Assembly: GCA_002424365.1 (NCBI GenBank)
Contig: DIRQ01000049.1
Span: forward strand, 12,927-45,060
Origin: Syntrophomonas sp. UBA5432
GTDB lineage: Bacteria; Bacillota; Syntrophomonadia; Syntrophomonadales; Syntrophomonadaceae
DNA length: 32,134 nucleotides
Direction of reading: 5' to 3'
The notes beneath the pieces were generated by a model. That model was given only the letters and a program-made list of their open reading frames with translations. It searched no databases and was not told where the DNA came from. Positions within the stretch are counted from its first letter, which is position 1. Every line of letters starts with the position of its first letter. This document shows, piece after piece, positions 7,041-16,400 of this stretch. The translations under genes and the position numbers were made by a program.

Positions 7041-8206
7041 AAGAGAAAACAGAAAATGGGAGTATAATTAACATTGTATTACTAGGTTCTACCGGATCCA
7101 TAGGTAGGCAAGTTTTAGAGGTGGTAGACAAACATCCGCAACGCTTTCGGGTAATTGCCATTGCCGCTCGTGATGAAGTCTCCCTATTGCAAGAGCAGGT
7201 GCAAAAATATAATCCTCTAGCAGTAGCGCTCTTTGACCCCAAGGCGTATAGCGAACTAAAAGAGAAGATAGGTGGACAATGTAGAATTTTAGCCGGCATT
7301 GATGGTATGTGCGAGCTCAGTTCCCTGCCTGAAGCTGATACGGTACTCGTAGCAGTTAGTGGAGCAGTAGGTATTAAACCAACTTTGGCCGCAATAAGGG
7401 CCCATAAGAGAATAGCTCTGGCTAATAAAGAAACCTTGGTTACGGCTGGAGATATTGTTATGAAAAGGGTTAATGAAGAAAATGCAACCATTATCCCTGT
7501 AGATAGTGAGCATTCTGCTGTATTCCAATGCCTTCAGGGCGAAAGTAGCTACTTAAGTAAGATCTGGCTTACTGCTTCAGGTGGACCATTTAGGGATTTT
7601 ACGTTTGAGGAATTAGAAAAGGTTACTATCAATATGGCGCTAAAGCATCCTAACTGGTCCATGGGGCCGAAAATAACTATTGATTCTGCCAGTCTTATGA
7701 ATAAGGGTTTGGAAGTAATTGAAGCCCATCATTTATTTAATGTTGATTATGACCGGATTAAGGTCTTAGTGCAAAGAGAAAGTATTATCCATTCCATGGT
7801 GGAACTGGTGGATGGCTCATTTCTGGCTCATCTAGGTGTAGCTGATATGCGTATCCCTATACAATATGCTTTAACTTGGCCTAGCAGGCTAGAGTCACCA
7901 GCCCCCAGCCTTGATTTTACCAGCCTGGCGAAGATACACTTTGAACAGGTTGATAATAGTCGTTTCCCTTGTTTGAATCTAGCCTATGAGGTGGGTAGAG
8001 TAGGAGGTACCATGCCAGCGGTGTTAAACGCAGCCAATGAGATAGCAGTAAGTAACTTCCTGAATGGTAAAATCAAATTTACGGATATACCACGGCTGGT
8101 AGAAAAAACTATGAACAAACATAGCCTGGTACAACACCCGAATCTGGAGACAATTTTTGAGGCTGATAATTGGGCCCGGGAAATTTGCCAGGCTATGATA
8201 AGCTAA
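7022..8206 (+). CDS. dxr: 1-deoxy-D-xylulose 5-phosphate reductoisomerase
   Basis: Dxr performs the NADPH-dependent rearrangement and reduction of DXP to MEP, the first committed step of the MEP isoprenoid pathway. The NADPH loop GSTGSIG is at about residues 22-28, LANKETLVTAGD begins near 133, the metal ligands are in PVDSEHSA (D161, E163), and a catalytic loop is seen in HPNWSMGPKITIDSASLMNK. The length of 394 is normal. Two starts are plausible. ATG 7022 overlaps the permease by 19 bases. TTG 7037 makes a TTGA four-base overlap and sits 8 bases after GGGGG (7024-7028). Confidence 0.97.
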   Translation: MGEERLKEKTENGSIINIVLLGSTGSIGRQVLEVVDKHPQRFRVIAIAARDEVSLLQEQVQKYNPLAVALFDPKAYSELKEKIGGQCRILAGIDGMCELSSLPEADTVLVAVSGAVGIKPTLAAIRAHKRIALANKETLVTAGDIVMKRVNEENATIIPVDSEHSAVFQCLQGESSYLSKIWLTASGGPFRDFTFEELEKVTINMALKHPNWSMGPKITIDSASLMNKGLEVIEAHHLFNVDYDRIKVLVQRESIIHSMVELVDGSFLAHLGVADMRIPIQYALTWPSRLESPAPSLDFTSLAKIHFEQVDNSRFPCLNLAYEVGRVGGTMPAVLNAANEIAVSNFLNGKIKFTDIPRLVEKTMNKHSLVQHPNLETIFEADNWAREICQAMIS

Positions 8207-8598
8207 AACGAGGATTAGTAAGACTGGGAATAGACCGGGGAATGGACGCGGGCTCGCTTTGCTCGCGCGGATTTAACAGGGATTTACGCGGTTTTTTTAT
8301 ATAGCTTTAATGAAAGCGGAAGCTTTGCCCTGACGGGTATACAATAGCTCTCGTATTCATTTAAAATTTAAATATAAAAAATTCAGTGTCCTTAAATAGC
8401 GACCCAGCACTCAGCCCAATCTCCGGTCAGGTTAATGGCAAATTGCTACTGCTTAGTGCCGGGGAGCATCTTTGTGCCCTATGGGTATGTTCTTCATATT
8501 TCCCCCTACGGGGACACGGATGTACCTATCGCTACAATTAAGGTAGCAGTGTATTCATTGTCTATTCCGTATCTATTTACTAATCGAGGAGGAAAGGT
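8207..8598 (+). other. Long intergenic region with repeat-like segments (dxr-rseP)
   Basis: There is no convincing gene in these 392 bases. Near 8224 the sequence tgggaatagaccggggaatg resembles cgggaatagcccggggaagg near 28158. A cggatttaacagggatttacgcgg stretch ends in seven T (about 8285-8291), but the upstream arm pairs too poorly to call a terminator. A repeat B copy lies at 8461-8494. Bases 8555-8580 (ttcattgtctattccgtatc) read on the other strand as the gaatagacaatgaa motif seen near 17182-17206. Confidence 0.6.
8461..8494 (+). repeat. Short repeat B, forward copy
   Basis: ggggagcatctttgtgccct followed by atgggtatgttctt matches the reverse complement at 5746-5780 and the copy at 17315-17344. 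The CCC-T-ATGGG centre keeps palindromic symmetry although its middle base differs among copies. Confidence 0.5.
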
Positions 8599-9642
8599 AT
8601 GAACACAGGTACCACTATTTTAATAACCCTACTAATTATTGCGGTACTTATTCTGGTACACGAGTGGGGTCATTTTATAACTGCACGTAAAATAGGCATA
8701 CCCGTATGGGAATTCAGTATCGGATTTGGGCCCAAAATTTATGGCCGTAAAAAGGATGGAGTGGAATATTCCTTACGCCTGATACCATTAGGAGGCTATG
8801 TACGTATGGCCGGGGAAGAACCGGGTGATGCAAACGATCCGGAAGGTTTTAATAACCGAACTCCCCTGGAAAAAATGGGGGTAGCTTTTGCCGGGCCATT
8901 TATGAATTTTGTTTTAGCCCTTTTAATATTCGTTTATATTTATTCTGTCGTTGGCATACCCCAGGTTTCAGATCAGCCCATAATTGGCCAGGTAGTTGCC
9001 AATACCCCGGCAGAGCAAGGAGGGCTTCAGGCCAATGACCTGGTTCTACAGGCAAATAATAAAGATATCGACACCTGGGAAGAGTTAACTGTTGGTATAA
9101 GTTCTACCCCGGAAGGGCAACCCTTAAATCTCAAAGTGAAACGTGATGAACAGACATTAAACCTTAGTATTACCCCGGTGAAAAATGAAACTACCGGTAA
9201 ACCCAGCATCGGGGTCATGAGTACCCTTACTTATGATAAACAGGGAATAATAAGTGCTATAAAAATTGGTTGCCAACAAACCTATGAGTTAACTGTCCTG
9301 CTTTTATCCAGTTTGGGCATATTAGTCAGCGGCGGAGCTTCCGTAAATGATTTGGCCGGGCCGGTAGGCATTACAAAACTGATTGGGGAAGCGGCTCAGG
9401 CAGGTATGGTACTATTACTCAGTTTTATTGCTTTCCTTAGCATTAACCTGGGGGTACTAAACCTGCTTCCTATTCCTGCATTAGATGGAAGTCGGATTAT
9501 TTTTGCCCTGGTGGAGGCTATCAGGAAAAAGCCCCTGGAACCCGAAAAGGAAGGTTTTATTCACTGGTTAGGTTTTCTATTCTTAATAATGTTAATGGTT
9601 CTGGTAACCTATAATGATATTGTACGATTAATCAAAGGGTGA
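8599..9642 (+). CDS. rseP: RseP/RasP site-2 membrane zinc metalloprotease
   Basis: An intramembrane protease that cuts single-pass membrane proteins such as anti-sigma factors and leftover signal peptides. The zinc motif HEWGH is at residues 21-25 in the first membrane segment. A PDZ domain spans roughly 110-190 (GQVVANTPAEQGGLQANDLV), and the third zinc ligand lies in NLLPIPALDGSR at about 288-299. The length of 347 is the short Firmicute single-PDZ form. ATG 8599 is preceded by GAGGAGG (8586-8592). It sits between dxr and ispG, as in many Clostridia. Confidence 0.97.
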   Translation: MNTGTTILITLLIIAVLILVHEWGHFITARKIGIPVWEFSIGFGPKIYGRKKDGVEYSLRLIPLGGYVRMAGEEPGDANDPEGFNNRTPLEKMGVAFAGPFMNFVLALLIFVYIYSVVGIPQVSDQPIIGQVVANTPAEQGGLQANDLVLQANNKDIDTWEELTVGISSTPEGQPLNLKVKRDEQTLNLSITPVKNETTGKPSIGVMSTLTYDKQGIISAIKIGCQQTYELTVLLLSSLGILVSGGASVNDLAGPVGITKLIGEAAQAGMVLLLSFIAFLSINLGVLNLLPIPALDGSRIIFALVEAIRKKPLEPEKEGFIHWLGFLFLIMLMVLVTYNDIVRLIKG

Positions 9643-9650
9643 TATGAAAC

Positions 9651-9735
9651 CAGGTGCTGATACAAAGTTGTCCTGTAAATGACTTCGAATTAAGAACTTG
9701 ATCAATTGTCTAGAGTGAGGGGTGAGGAGTAAGGA
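9651..9735 (-). repeat. Interspersed repeat A, copy 3 (reverse orientation)
   Basis: The reverse complement aligns end to end with copy 4. It contains the complement of cctcactcta at 9711-9720 and the core variant catttacaggacaactttgt. It begins nine bases after the rseP stop, as copy 2 begins right after the frr stop. Confidence 0.7.
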
Positions 9736-9755
9736 TTCTTTACTCTGCCAACTCG

Positions 9756-9783
9756 ATACAACCATTTTCATCGGTGGTTGTAT
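9756..9783 (+). repeat. Hairpin element with shared ccattttcatcggt core, upstream of ispG
   Basis: ATACAACCA (9756-9764) pairs perfectly over nine bases with TGGTTGTAT (9775-9783) around a ten-base loop. The loop and part of the stem recur near 5842-5862 and, less exactly, near 4003-4023. There is no T tract, so it is not an ordinary terminator. It lies just before the ispG ribosome binding site. Confidence 0.55.
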
Positions 9784-9813
9784 GTGCTTAACAGACATAG
9801 GGAGTTAACAAGA

Positions 9814-10884
9814 ATGAGTAGAAAAAGCCGGGTCATAAGAATAGGCAACGTATCAATTGGTGGGGATAATCCGGTGGTGGTCCAGTCCATGACTAATACT
9901 GACACCAGGGATATTGACGCCACCGTGGAACAGATTCAGCGATTGGAGCAAGCTGGCTGTGAACTGGTGAGAGTTGCTGTTGTAGATGAGGAAGCCGCCC
10001 GGTCAATAGGAAAAATTAAAAGGCGGATAAATATTCCTCTGATTGCCGACATCCATTTTGATTACCGCCTGGCCCTGAAAAGTGTGGAGGCGGGTGCTGA
10101 TGGTTTGCGTATTAACCCGGGTAACATAGGTGAACCCTGGAAGGTACAGGCAGTGGTAAAATGCTGTCAGGAGAGGAAAACACCTATTCGAATAGGTGTA
10201 AACGCTGGTTCCCTGGACAAGAAATTACTGGACCGCTATAACGGAGTATGTGCTGAAGCTATGGTAGAAAGCGGTCTGGAAAATATAAAGATTCTGGAGG
10301 ATATGGGTTTTGAACTCATAAAAGTATCCCTGAAAGCCTCATCAGTTATTTTATCGGTACAGGCCTATCGAATGATGGCGGCAAGGGTTGATTATCCTCT
10401 ACATGTAGGTATTACTGAAGCTGGTACCCGCGAGCGGGCTTTAATAAAATCAGCTTTAGGAATTGGTATGTTACTTAACGAGGGCATAGGGGATACCATA
10501 CGGGTATCGCTTACTGCTGACCCGGTGGATGAAGTATGGGCGGCCTATGAGATTTTACGCAGCTTGGGTTTGCGTCGGCGGGGGATAGAGCTTATTTCCT
10601 GTCCCACCTGTGGGCGCTGTGAAATTGACCTGATAAAAACTGCTGAGGAAGTGGACAGGCAGATACGCCATATAGAAGAACCATTAAAAGTTGCAGTAAT
10701 GGGTTGTGTAGTCAATGGTCCAGGCGAGGCCCGGGAGGCAGATGTGGGTATAGCCGGTGGTAGGGGAGTAGGGTTATTATTTAAGCATGGCGAAATTATC
10801 CGCAAAGTAGCGGAAGAAGAACTGGTTAAAACGCTTTTAGACGAGATAGAAAAGATTACTGAAAAAAGGAGGGAGCCTATTTGA
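9814..10884 (+). CDS. ispG: 4-hydroxy-3-methylbut-2-en-1-yl diphosphate synthase (flavodoxin type)
   Basis: IspG reductively converts MEcPP to HMBPP, the penultimate MEP-pathway step, using a [4Fe-4S] cluster. Cluster cysteines are seen in ISCPTCGRCEIDL (C263, C266 and possibly C269) and MGCVVNGPGEA (C298). The N-terminal barrel shows VQSMTNTDTRD and ADIHFDYRLA. I chose ATG 9814, 9 bases after AGGGAG (9799-9804), giving 356 residues. The frame is open back to TTG 9778, but that lies inside a hairpin repeat. It overlaps proS by four bases (TTGA). Confidence 0.96.
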   Translation: MSRKSRVIRIGNVSIGGDNPVVVQSMTNTDTRDIDATVEQIQRLEQAGCELVRVAVVDEEAARSIGKIKRRINIPLIADIHFDYRLALKSVEAGADGLRINPGNIGEPWKVQAVVKCCQERKTPIRIGVNAGSLDKKLLDRYNGVCAEAMVESGLENIKILEDMGFELIKVSLKASSVILSVQAYRMMAARVDYPLHVGITEAGTRERALIKSALGIGMLLNEGIGDTIRVSLTADPVDEVWAAYEILRSLGLRRRGIELISCPTCGRCEIDLIKTAEEVDRQIRHIEEPLKVAVMGCVVNGPGEAREADVGIAGGRGVGLLFKHGEIIRKVAEEELVKTLLDEIEKITEKRREPI

Positions 10885-12581
10885 GGTCTTCAGAACTGTT
10901 TTATCCTACCTTGCGGGAGGTTCCCAGCGAAGCCGAAATCATCAGTCACCAATTATTATTGCGGGCCGGGTTTATTCGTAAAGCATCAGGTGGAGTATAT
11001 ACCTATATGCCACTGGCTTACAGAGTTATCAAAAAGATTGAAAACATCGTACGGGAAGAAATGGACCGAGCCGGAGGCCAGGAAGTATTAATGCCTATCA
11101 TGCAACCGGCTGAACTATGGCAAAAATCAGGGCGCTGGGAAGTTTATGGGGATGAGATGTTTCGCCTACAGGATCGCCATAAACGCTATTTTGCCCTGGG
11201 GCCTACCCATGAGGAGATTATAACTACTCTGGTAGATGGGGATGTCCATTCTTACCGGGATTTACCGTTACTTCTCTATCAAATTCAGAATAAATATCGA
11301 GATGAGATTAGGCCTCGATTTGGTCTAATGCGGGGACGGGAATTTATTATGAAAGACCTCTATTCATTTGATACAGATGATGAGGGATTAGATGTTTCTT
11401 ACCAGAAGATGTATTATGCTTATAATCAAATCTTTACCAGGCTTGGTCTTAAGTATCGGGTAGTAGAAGCAGACAGCGGAGCCATTGGTGGTAATGAAAG
11501 CCATGAGTTTATGGTTTTAGCGGATAGTGGTGAAGCGGAAATAGTATATTGTGATAACTGTGATTATGCTGCCAATGTGGAAAAAGCGGTCTGTATATCC
11601 GAAAAAGCGGAAACAGAAATCAACCTGCTACCGCTGGAAAAAATTCATACTCCGGGTCAGCGTACTATCCAGGACCTTACTGACTTTCTTAAGATAGGCA
11701 AAGACGAGCAGATAAAAACCCTGATGTATGATGCTGATGGTGAATTAATTGCAGCTATACTTAGGGGGGACCGGGAGCTAAACGAAATAAAACTCAAGAA
11801 TGCTTTGGGATGCAATGAATTAGTTATGGCCAATGAGGAAGATGTCCGCAGGTCCAGTGGTGCTGGTTTCGGGTCCTTGGGACCGGTAGGGATGGACGTG
11901 AAGATATATGCCGACCTGGAAGTGGCGGCTATGAAAAACTTTGCCTGTGGAGCTAATGAAGATGACTATCATTTTAAGAATGTAAATCTGGGTCGTGATT
12001 TTGTTCCTGAGGCTATTTTGGATATCAGGAATGCTGTGGCAGGTGACCCCTGTCCCCTCTGCAAGGGGGAATTAAAGCTCCTTCGAGGCATAGAAGTGGG
12101 TCATATTTTTAAACTGGGTACCAAGTACTCGGATGTTATGGGGGCTACTTTTCGTGACCAGAATGGGCAGTCGCTTCCTTTTGTTATGGGGTGTTATGGT
12201 ATAGGCATTTCCAGAACTATGGCGGCTGCAGTGGAGCAAAATAGCGATGAAAACGGGATAATATGGCCCATTCCCATTGCACCCTATCATGTAATAGTAG
12301 TACCAGTAAATAGCAATAATGAAGAACAAATGCAAACGGCTAACTCCATCTATGAGATTTTAGAGCGAGAAGGCCTGGAAGTATTAATTGATGACCGTGA
12401 TGAAAGGGCCGGGGTTAAGTTTAAAGATGCTGATTTGATAGGCATACCGATAAGAATTACAATTGGGCCAAAAGCCCTGCAGGAAAACAAGGTGGAAGTA
12501 AAGAAAAGATGGGAAAAAGAAGTAGAACTTGTAGAAATAGATAAAGCAGGAGAAAGGGTGCTGAATATTATTCGGGGATGA
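10881..12581 (+). CDS. proS: Prolyl-tRNA synthetase, bacterial type with editing domain
   Basis: ProRS charges tRNA-Pro and hydrolyses mischarged Ala-tRNA-Pro. The 566-residue protein has class II motifs in the first half (REEMDRAGGQEVLMPIMQPAE, FALGPTHEE, RDEIRPRFGLMRGREFIMKD), a YbaK-like editing insertion at about 225-385, motif 3 in VMGCYGIGISRTMAAAVEQ, and the C-terminal anticodon-binding domain (IAPYHVIVVPVN to the end). The start is TTG 10881, overlapping the ispG stop, with AAGGAGGGA upstream. The adjacency to rseP/ispG and polC matches the Firmicute block. Confidence 0.97.
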   Translation: MRSSELFYPTLREVPSEAEIISHQLLLRAGFIRKASGGVYTYMPLAYRVIKKIENIVREEMDRAGGQEVLMPIMQPAELWQKSGRWEVYGDEMFRLQDRHKRYFALGPTHEEIITTLVDGDVHSYRDLPLLLYQIQNKYRDEIRPRFGLMRGREFIMKDLYSFDTDDEGLDVSYQKMYYAYNQIFTRLGLKYRVVEADSGAIGGNESHEFMVLADSGEAEIVYCDNCDYAANVEKAVCISEKAETEINLLPLEKIHTPGQRTIQDLTDFLKIGKDEQIKTLMYDADGELIAAILRGDRELNEIKLKNALGCNELVMANEEDVRRSSGAGFGSLGPVGMDVKIYADLEVAAMKNFACGANEDDYHFKNVNLGRDFVPEAILDIRNAVAGDPCPLCKGELKLLRGIEVGHIFKLGTKYSDVMGATFRDQNGQSLPFVMGCYGIGISRTMAAAVEQNSDENGIIWPIPIAPYHVIVVPVNSNNEEQMQTANSIYEILEREGLEVLIDDRDERAGVKFKDADLIGIPIRITIGPKALQENKVEVKKRWEKEVELVEIDKAGERVLNIIRG

Positions 12582-12607
12582 TATTAGAGTGGGTGTGAAG
12601 GTAAAGT

Positions 12608-13273
12608 ATGTCAGTATATGAAATAGTATTTAAATTGGCCTTAGCCTGCATATTGGGTGCAATGATAGGGCTAGAGAGGGAAAGCTTAAATCGCCCTGCT
12701 GGCTTGCGAACCTATACACTAGTTTGTGTAGGCTCAGCCTTAGCTATGATTGTATCAATTGATATTTATATGCAGTATTACCAGACGGTTAATGCTGATC
12801 CCGGTCGAATTGCAGCCCAGGTAATCAGTGGAATCGGTTTTCTAGGTGCTGGAACTATAATGAGGGAAGGTGCCTCAGTTCGGGGATTAACTACGGCAGC
12901 AGGTTTATGGGTGGTAGCCTGCATCGGCCTGGCTGTAGGTGCCGGGCTTTACATACCAGCAGTTGTTACTACTATACTTATTCTTTTTGTACTTATATAT
13001 TTTATCCAATTTGAACAATTTTTTACCGGGATGAGGGAATATAAGGGTTTGGTTATAGTGGTAGAGGATCGCCCCGGACAGGTAGGCAATATAGGATCTA
13101 TTCTTGGTGACATGGGTGTTTTAATTAAAAATATTCAATTAAATCACGTGGAGAATAAAGACGATTTAGAAGTAGAGTTACTGATAGAACTCCCCAGCGG
13201 TATGAAAATATCCGAGGTAATTGAGGAACTTTCCAGTATGAAAGAACTAAAGAGTATAGACCGGTTGAATTAA
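12608..13273 (+). CDS. MgtC/SapB family membrane protein with C-terminal ACT-like domain
   Basis: A 221-residue protein. The N-terminal half holds about four membrane segments with family motifs GAMIGLERE, RPAGLRTYTLVCVGSAL, and GIGFLGAGTIMREGASVRGLTTAA. The C-terminal part (about 145-221) is soluble and ACT-like (GLVIVVEDRPGQVGNIGSIL), as in many MgtC homologues. In pathogens MgtC modulates ATP synthase and acid or magnesium adaptation; the role in a free-living anaerobe is unknown. ATG 12608 follows GAAGG at 12597-12601. It is inserted between proS and polC, which are adjacent in B. subtilis. No Mg-sensing leader is visible in the 26 bases upstream. Confidence 0.92.
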   Translation: MSVYEIVFKLALACILGAMIGLERESLNRPAGLRTYTLVCVGSALAMIVSIDIYMQYYQTVNADPGRIAAQVISGIGFLGAGTIMREGASVRGLTTAAGLWVVACIGLAVGAGLYIPAVVTTILILFVLIYFIQFEQFFTGMREYKGLVIVVEDRPGQVGNIGSILGDMGVLIKNIQLNHVENKDDLEVELLIELPSGMKISEVIEELSSMKELKSIDRLN

Positions 13274-13320
13274 GAATTGAGAATTAAAAATTAAGGGTCG
13301 TAGGGGAAACTGTTTCCTTC

Positions 13321-13420
13321 AGCTCCTTACCCCTCACTCTATACAATTAATCAAGTTTTGAACTGGATGTTATTTACAAGACAACTTTGTTATTAACACC
13401 TATTTCCGTACTAATGGAGG
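13321..13420 (+). repeat. Interspersed repeat A, copy 4
   Basis: It contains cctcactcta (13332-13341), aattaatcaagtt, and the core tttacaagacaactttgtta (13373-13392). It ends with aacacctatt and taatggagg, parallel to copy 1. The final GGAGG (13416-13420) serves as the Shine-Dalgarno sequence of polC. Bases 13274-13320 carry AT-rich ttaagaattgagaatt motifs and nothing else I recognise. Confidence 0.7.
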
Positions 13421-13424
13421 TATT

Positions 13425-16400
13425 TTGGTGACTCGCGATTTTGCCTCATTTTATAAGGAAATTACCGGGAAAGATGTGTCAGCAGTATGGCAGAACACCC
13501 GAATACATAAAATTGAAGTTCATTCCTGCAGTAAAGCCTGGTTTATATATGTTCAGGTTAACGATACTATACAGGCCAAAATTGTTCGCCATACAACAAA
13601 AGAAATACTAGAGCATATATCATACCTGGAGCATCTGGAAATAATCCCCTTATTATCGAAGCCTTCCCGTTGGATAAATGAAATCATTAACAGCAGGAGG
13701 GAGGAGTTATCCTCCTCTTTTTTTAATGACGGTAAATTTATAGACCATATAGAATGGAAGTGTACAGGTGAAAGATTAGACCTCGTTACGATGGATGAAG
13801 AAACATATAACTATATAATAGAAAAACAGGTCTGTGATTATCTGGCCAACTGGTTTCAAGAGGAGTATAGCCTCAGGGTACTGGTTAGAGTGCTTGGTAC
13901 TGCTAATGAGCCCGAGGTTCCAAGTGAGACTATTAATGCCGGACATAAAGCAGAAGTTTTAGAAATAAAGGACTATGGAAGGGTTTCAAGACAGACCGGA
14001 AAAAGAGATAAGCGTAACCGGGAACTACTCGAGCAGCAGGAACCTATAAAATTATATGATATACAGGAAGGCCTAAAAGCGGTAGTGGTGGAAGGTGAGG
14101 TATGGAAGAAAGAAACAAGCAAAATCCGGGGTAATAGATATGTTATTACCTATTATCTAACTGACTACAGCGACTCCCTTATACTTAAGACATTTCTGGA
14201 TACCCTGGATGAGGACCGTATCAAAGAGGGCGACTGGATTAAAGCTACCGGCAACCTGCGCTATGATGATATTGCCCGTGAACTGGTGTTATTTCTGGAG
14301 TGCTATATTCCAACACAGAAAAAGGTTAGAAGCGACGATGCTAGTCAAAAACGGATTGAGCTACATGCTCACACTAAAATGAGTGCTATGGATGGTTTAT
14401 GTAATATATCTGCTCTAATTAAAAGAGCGGCCGAGTGGCAGCATCCCGCTATTACCATAACTGATCACGGCTGTACCCAGGCTTTTCCTGAGGCCCACCA
14501 GGCATCTCGGGAGCATAAAATCAAGGTGATTTATGGAGTGGAAGGATATCTAGTGGAAGACGATAAAAAGGACTCTCCCTACCATATTGTTTTATTAGCT
14601 TGTAACCAGACTGGTTTAAGAAACTTGTATCACCTGGTTAGCATATCTTATATGAATTATTTTTACCGCCAACCCCGGATTCCCCGCCGTGAATTGGAGG
14701 AGTACCGGGAAGGTATTTTATTAGGCTCAGCCTGTGAAGCTGGGGAACTATTCCAGGCTTTGTTGAATGGTGCCGATGAACAAAAACTGGAAAAGATAGC
14801 AGCATTCTACGACTATTTGGAAATCCAGCCTCTAGCTAATAATGATTTTCTTATCCGTGAGGGTCGGGCTAAGGATCGAGAATACTTACAACAATTAAAT
14901 CAGCGGATTGTTGAACTGGGAAATCGGCTTAATAAGCCCGTTGTAGCTACCGGCGATGTACATTTTTTAGAGCCTCAGGATGAAGTATACCGCAGAATTA
15001 TTCAATCGGGTCAAGGTTATGAAGATGCAGAGGTGCAAGCCCCCCTGTACTTTAGAACTACTGTAGAAATGCTGGAGGAGTTTTCTTACCTGGGAAAGGA
15101 AGAAGCCCATGCGGTAGTTATAGACAACCCCAGTTTAATTAACAAAATGGTAGAAGTGATTCAACCAGTTCCAGATGGTTTTTATCCACCAAAAATCGAT
15201 TCGGCTGAGGAAGACATAATAAAACTAACCTGGGAAGGGGCTTATAAACTTTATGGTGATAAGATTCCAGAAGAGATAAAAGCCAGGATTAAACGGGAAT
15301 TGGAGTCAATTACCCGGCATGGATTTAGTGTGCTTTATCTAATTGCCCACAAACTAGTTAAGAAGTCCAATCAGGATGGCTATCTTGTTGGCTCCAGAGG
15401 ATCAGTAGGTTCTTCCATGGTGGCTTATCTGACCGGAATTACTGAGGTCAATCCACTACCACCACACCACCTTTGTCCTTCCTGTTGCTATTGTGAAATG
15501 GTTTCAGACCCCTCAGTAGGATGCGGAGCAGATTTGGAATCTAAAAATTGTCCGTTATGTGGTAACAGTATGCATAACGATGGGTTTGACATACCTTTTG
15601 AGACTTTCCTGGGCTTTGAAGGTGATAAAGTACCAGATATTGACTTAAATTTCTCGGGAGATTATCAAAGCAAGGCGCACCAGTATGTTGAAGAATTATT
15701 TGGCAGCGAGAATGTATTCCGGGCCGGTACCATTTCGACTATAGCTGAGCGAACTGCTTATGGATTTGTCAAAAAGTATACCGAGGAAAAACAAGTCACT
15801 ATCAAGAACTCAGAGATAGACCGCCTGGTTAAAGGTATTACCGGGGTAAGAAGAACTACCGGGCAGCATCCCGGTGGGCTCATTGTAGTTCCGCAGGATC
15901 ATGACATACTTGAATTTACTCCTTTACAGCACCCAGCAGACAATAAGGAATCAGGGGTAATAACTACCCACTTTGAATATCATGCTATTGGGGACCAGTT
16001 GGTAAAGCTAGATATTTTGGGTCATGATGATCCCACTGTTATAAAGCAGTTAGAGGATCTTACTGGTGAAGAAGCGGCTAGCATCCCTTTAAACGATAAG
16101 CAAACCATGGCAATTTTTTCTTCCGTAGAGCCCCTGGGAGTTAAACCGGATGATATTGGTACCAGCGTGGGGACTTACGGAATACCGGAATTTGGTACTC
16201 GCTTTGTCCGGCAAATGTTGGAGGCAACCCGGCCCACCACTTTTTCTGAACTGGTAAGAATAAGCGGGCTTTCTCACGGCACCGATGTTTGGCTTAACAA
16301 TGCTCAAACTTTGATAGAAGGAGAAATAGCCAGCCTTAACGAGGTTATTTGTACCCGGGACGATATTATGATTTATTTAATTCAGCAGGGGATTGAGAAG

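Noticed and set aside
8246..8291. Terminator after dxr formed by the cgcg-rich segment and seven T
   Set aside because: Only about four complementary bases (CGCG with CGCG) can be found around a long loop, too weak for an intrinsic terminator.
9778..9813. N-terminal extension of ispG
   Set aside because: The start lies inside the hairpin repeat at 9756-9783, while ATG 9814 has a good ribosome binding site and family-typical length.
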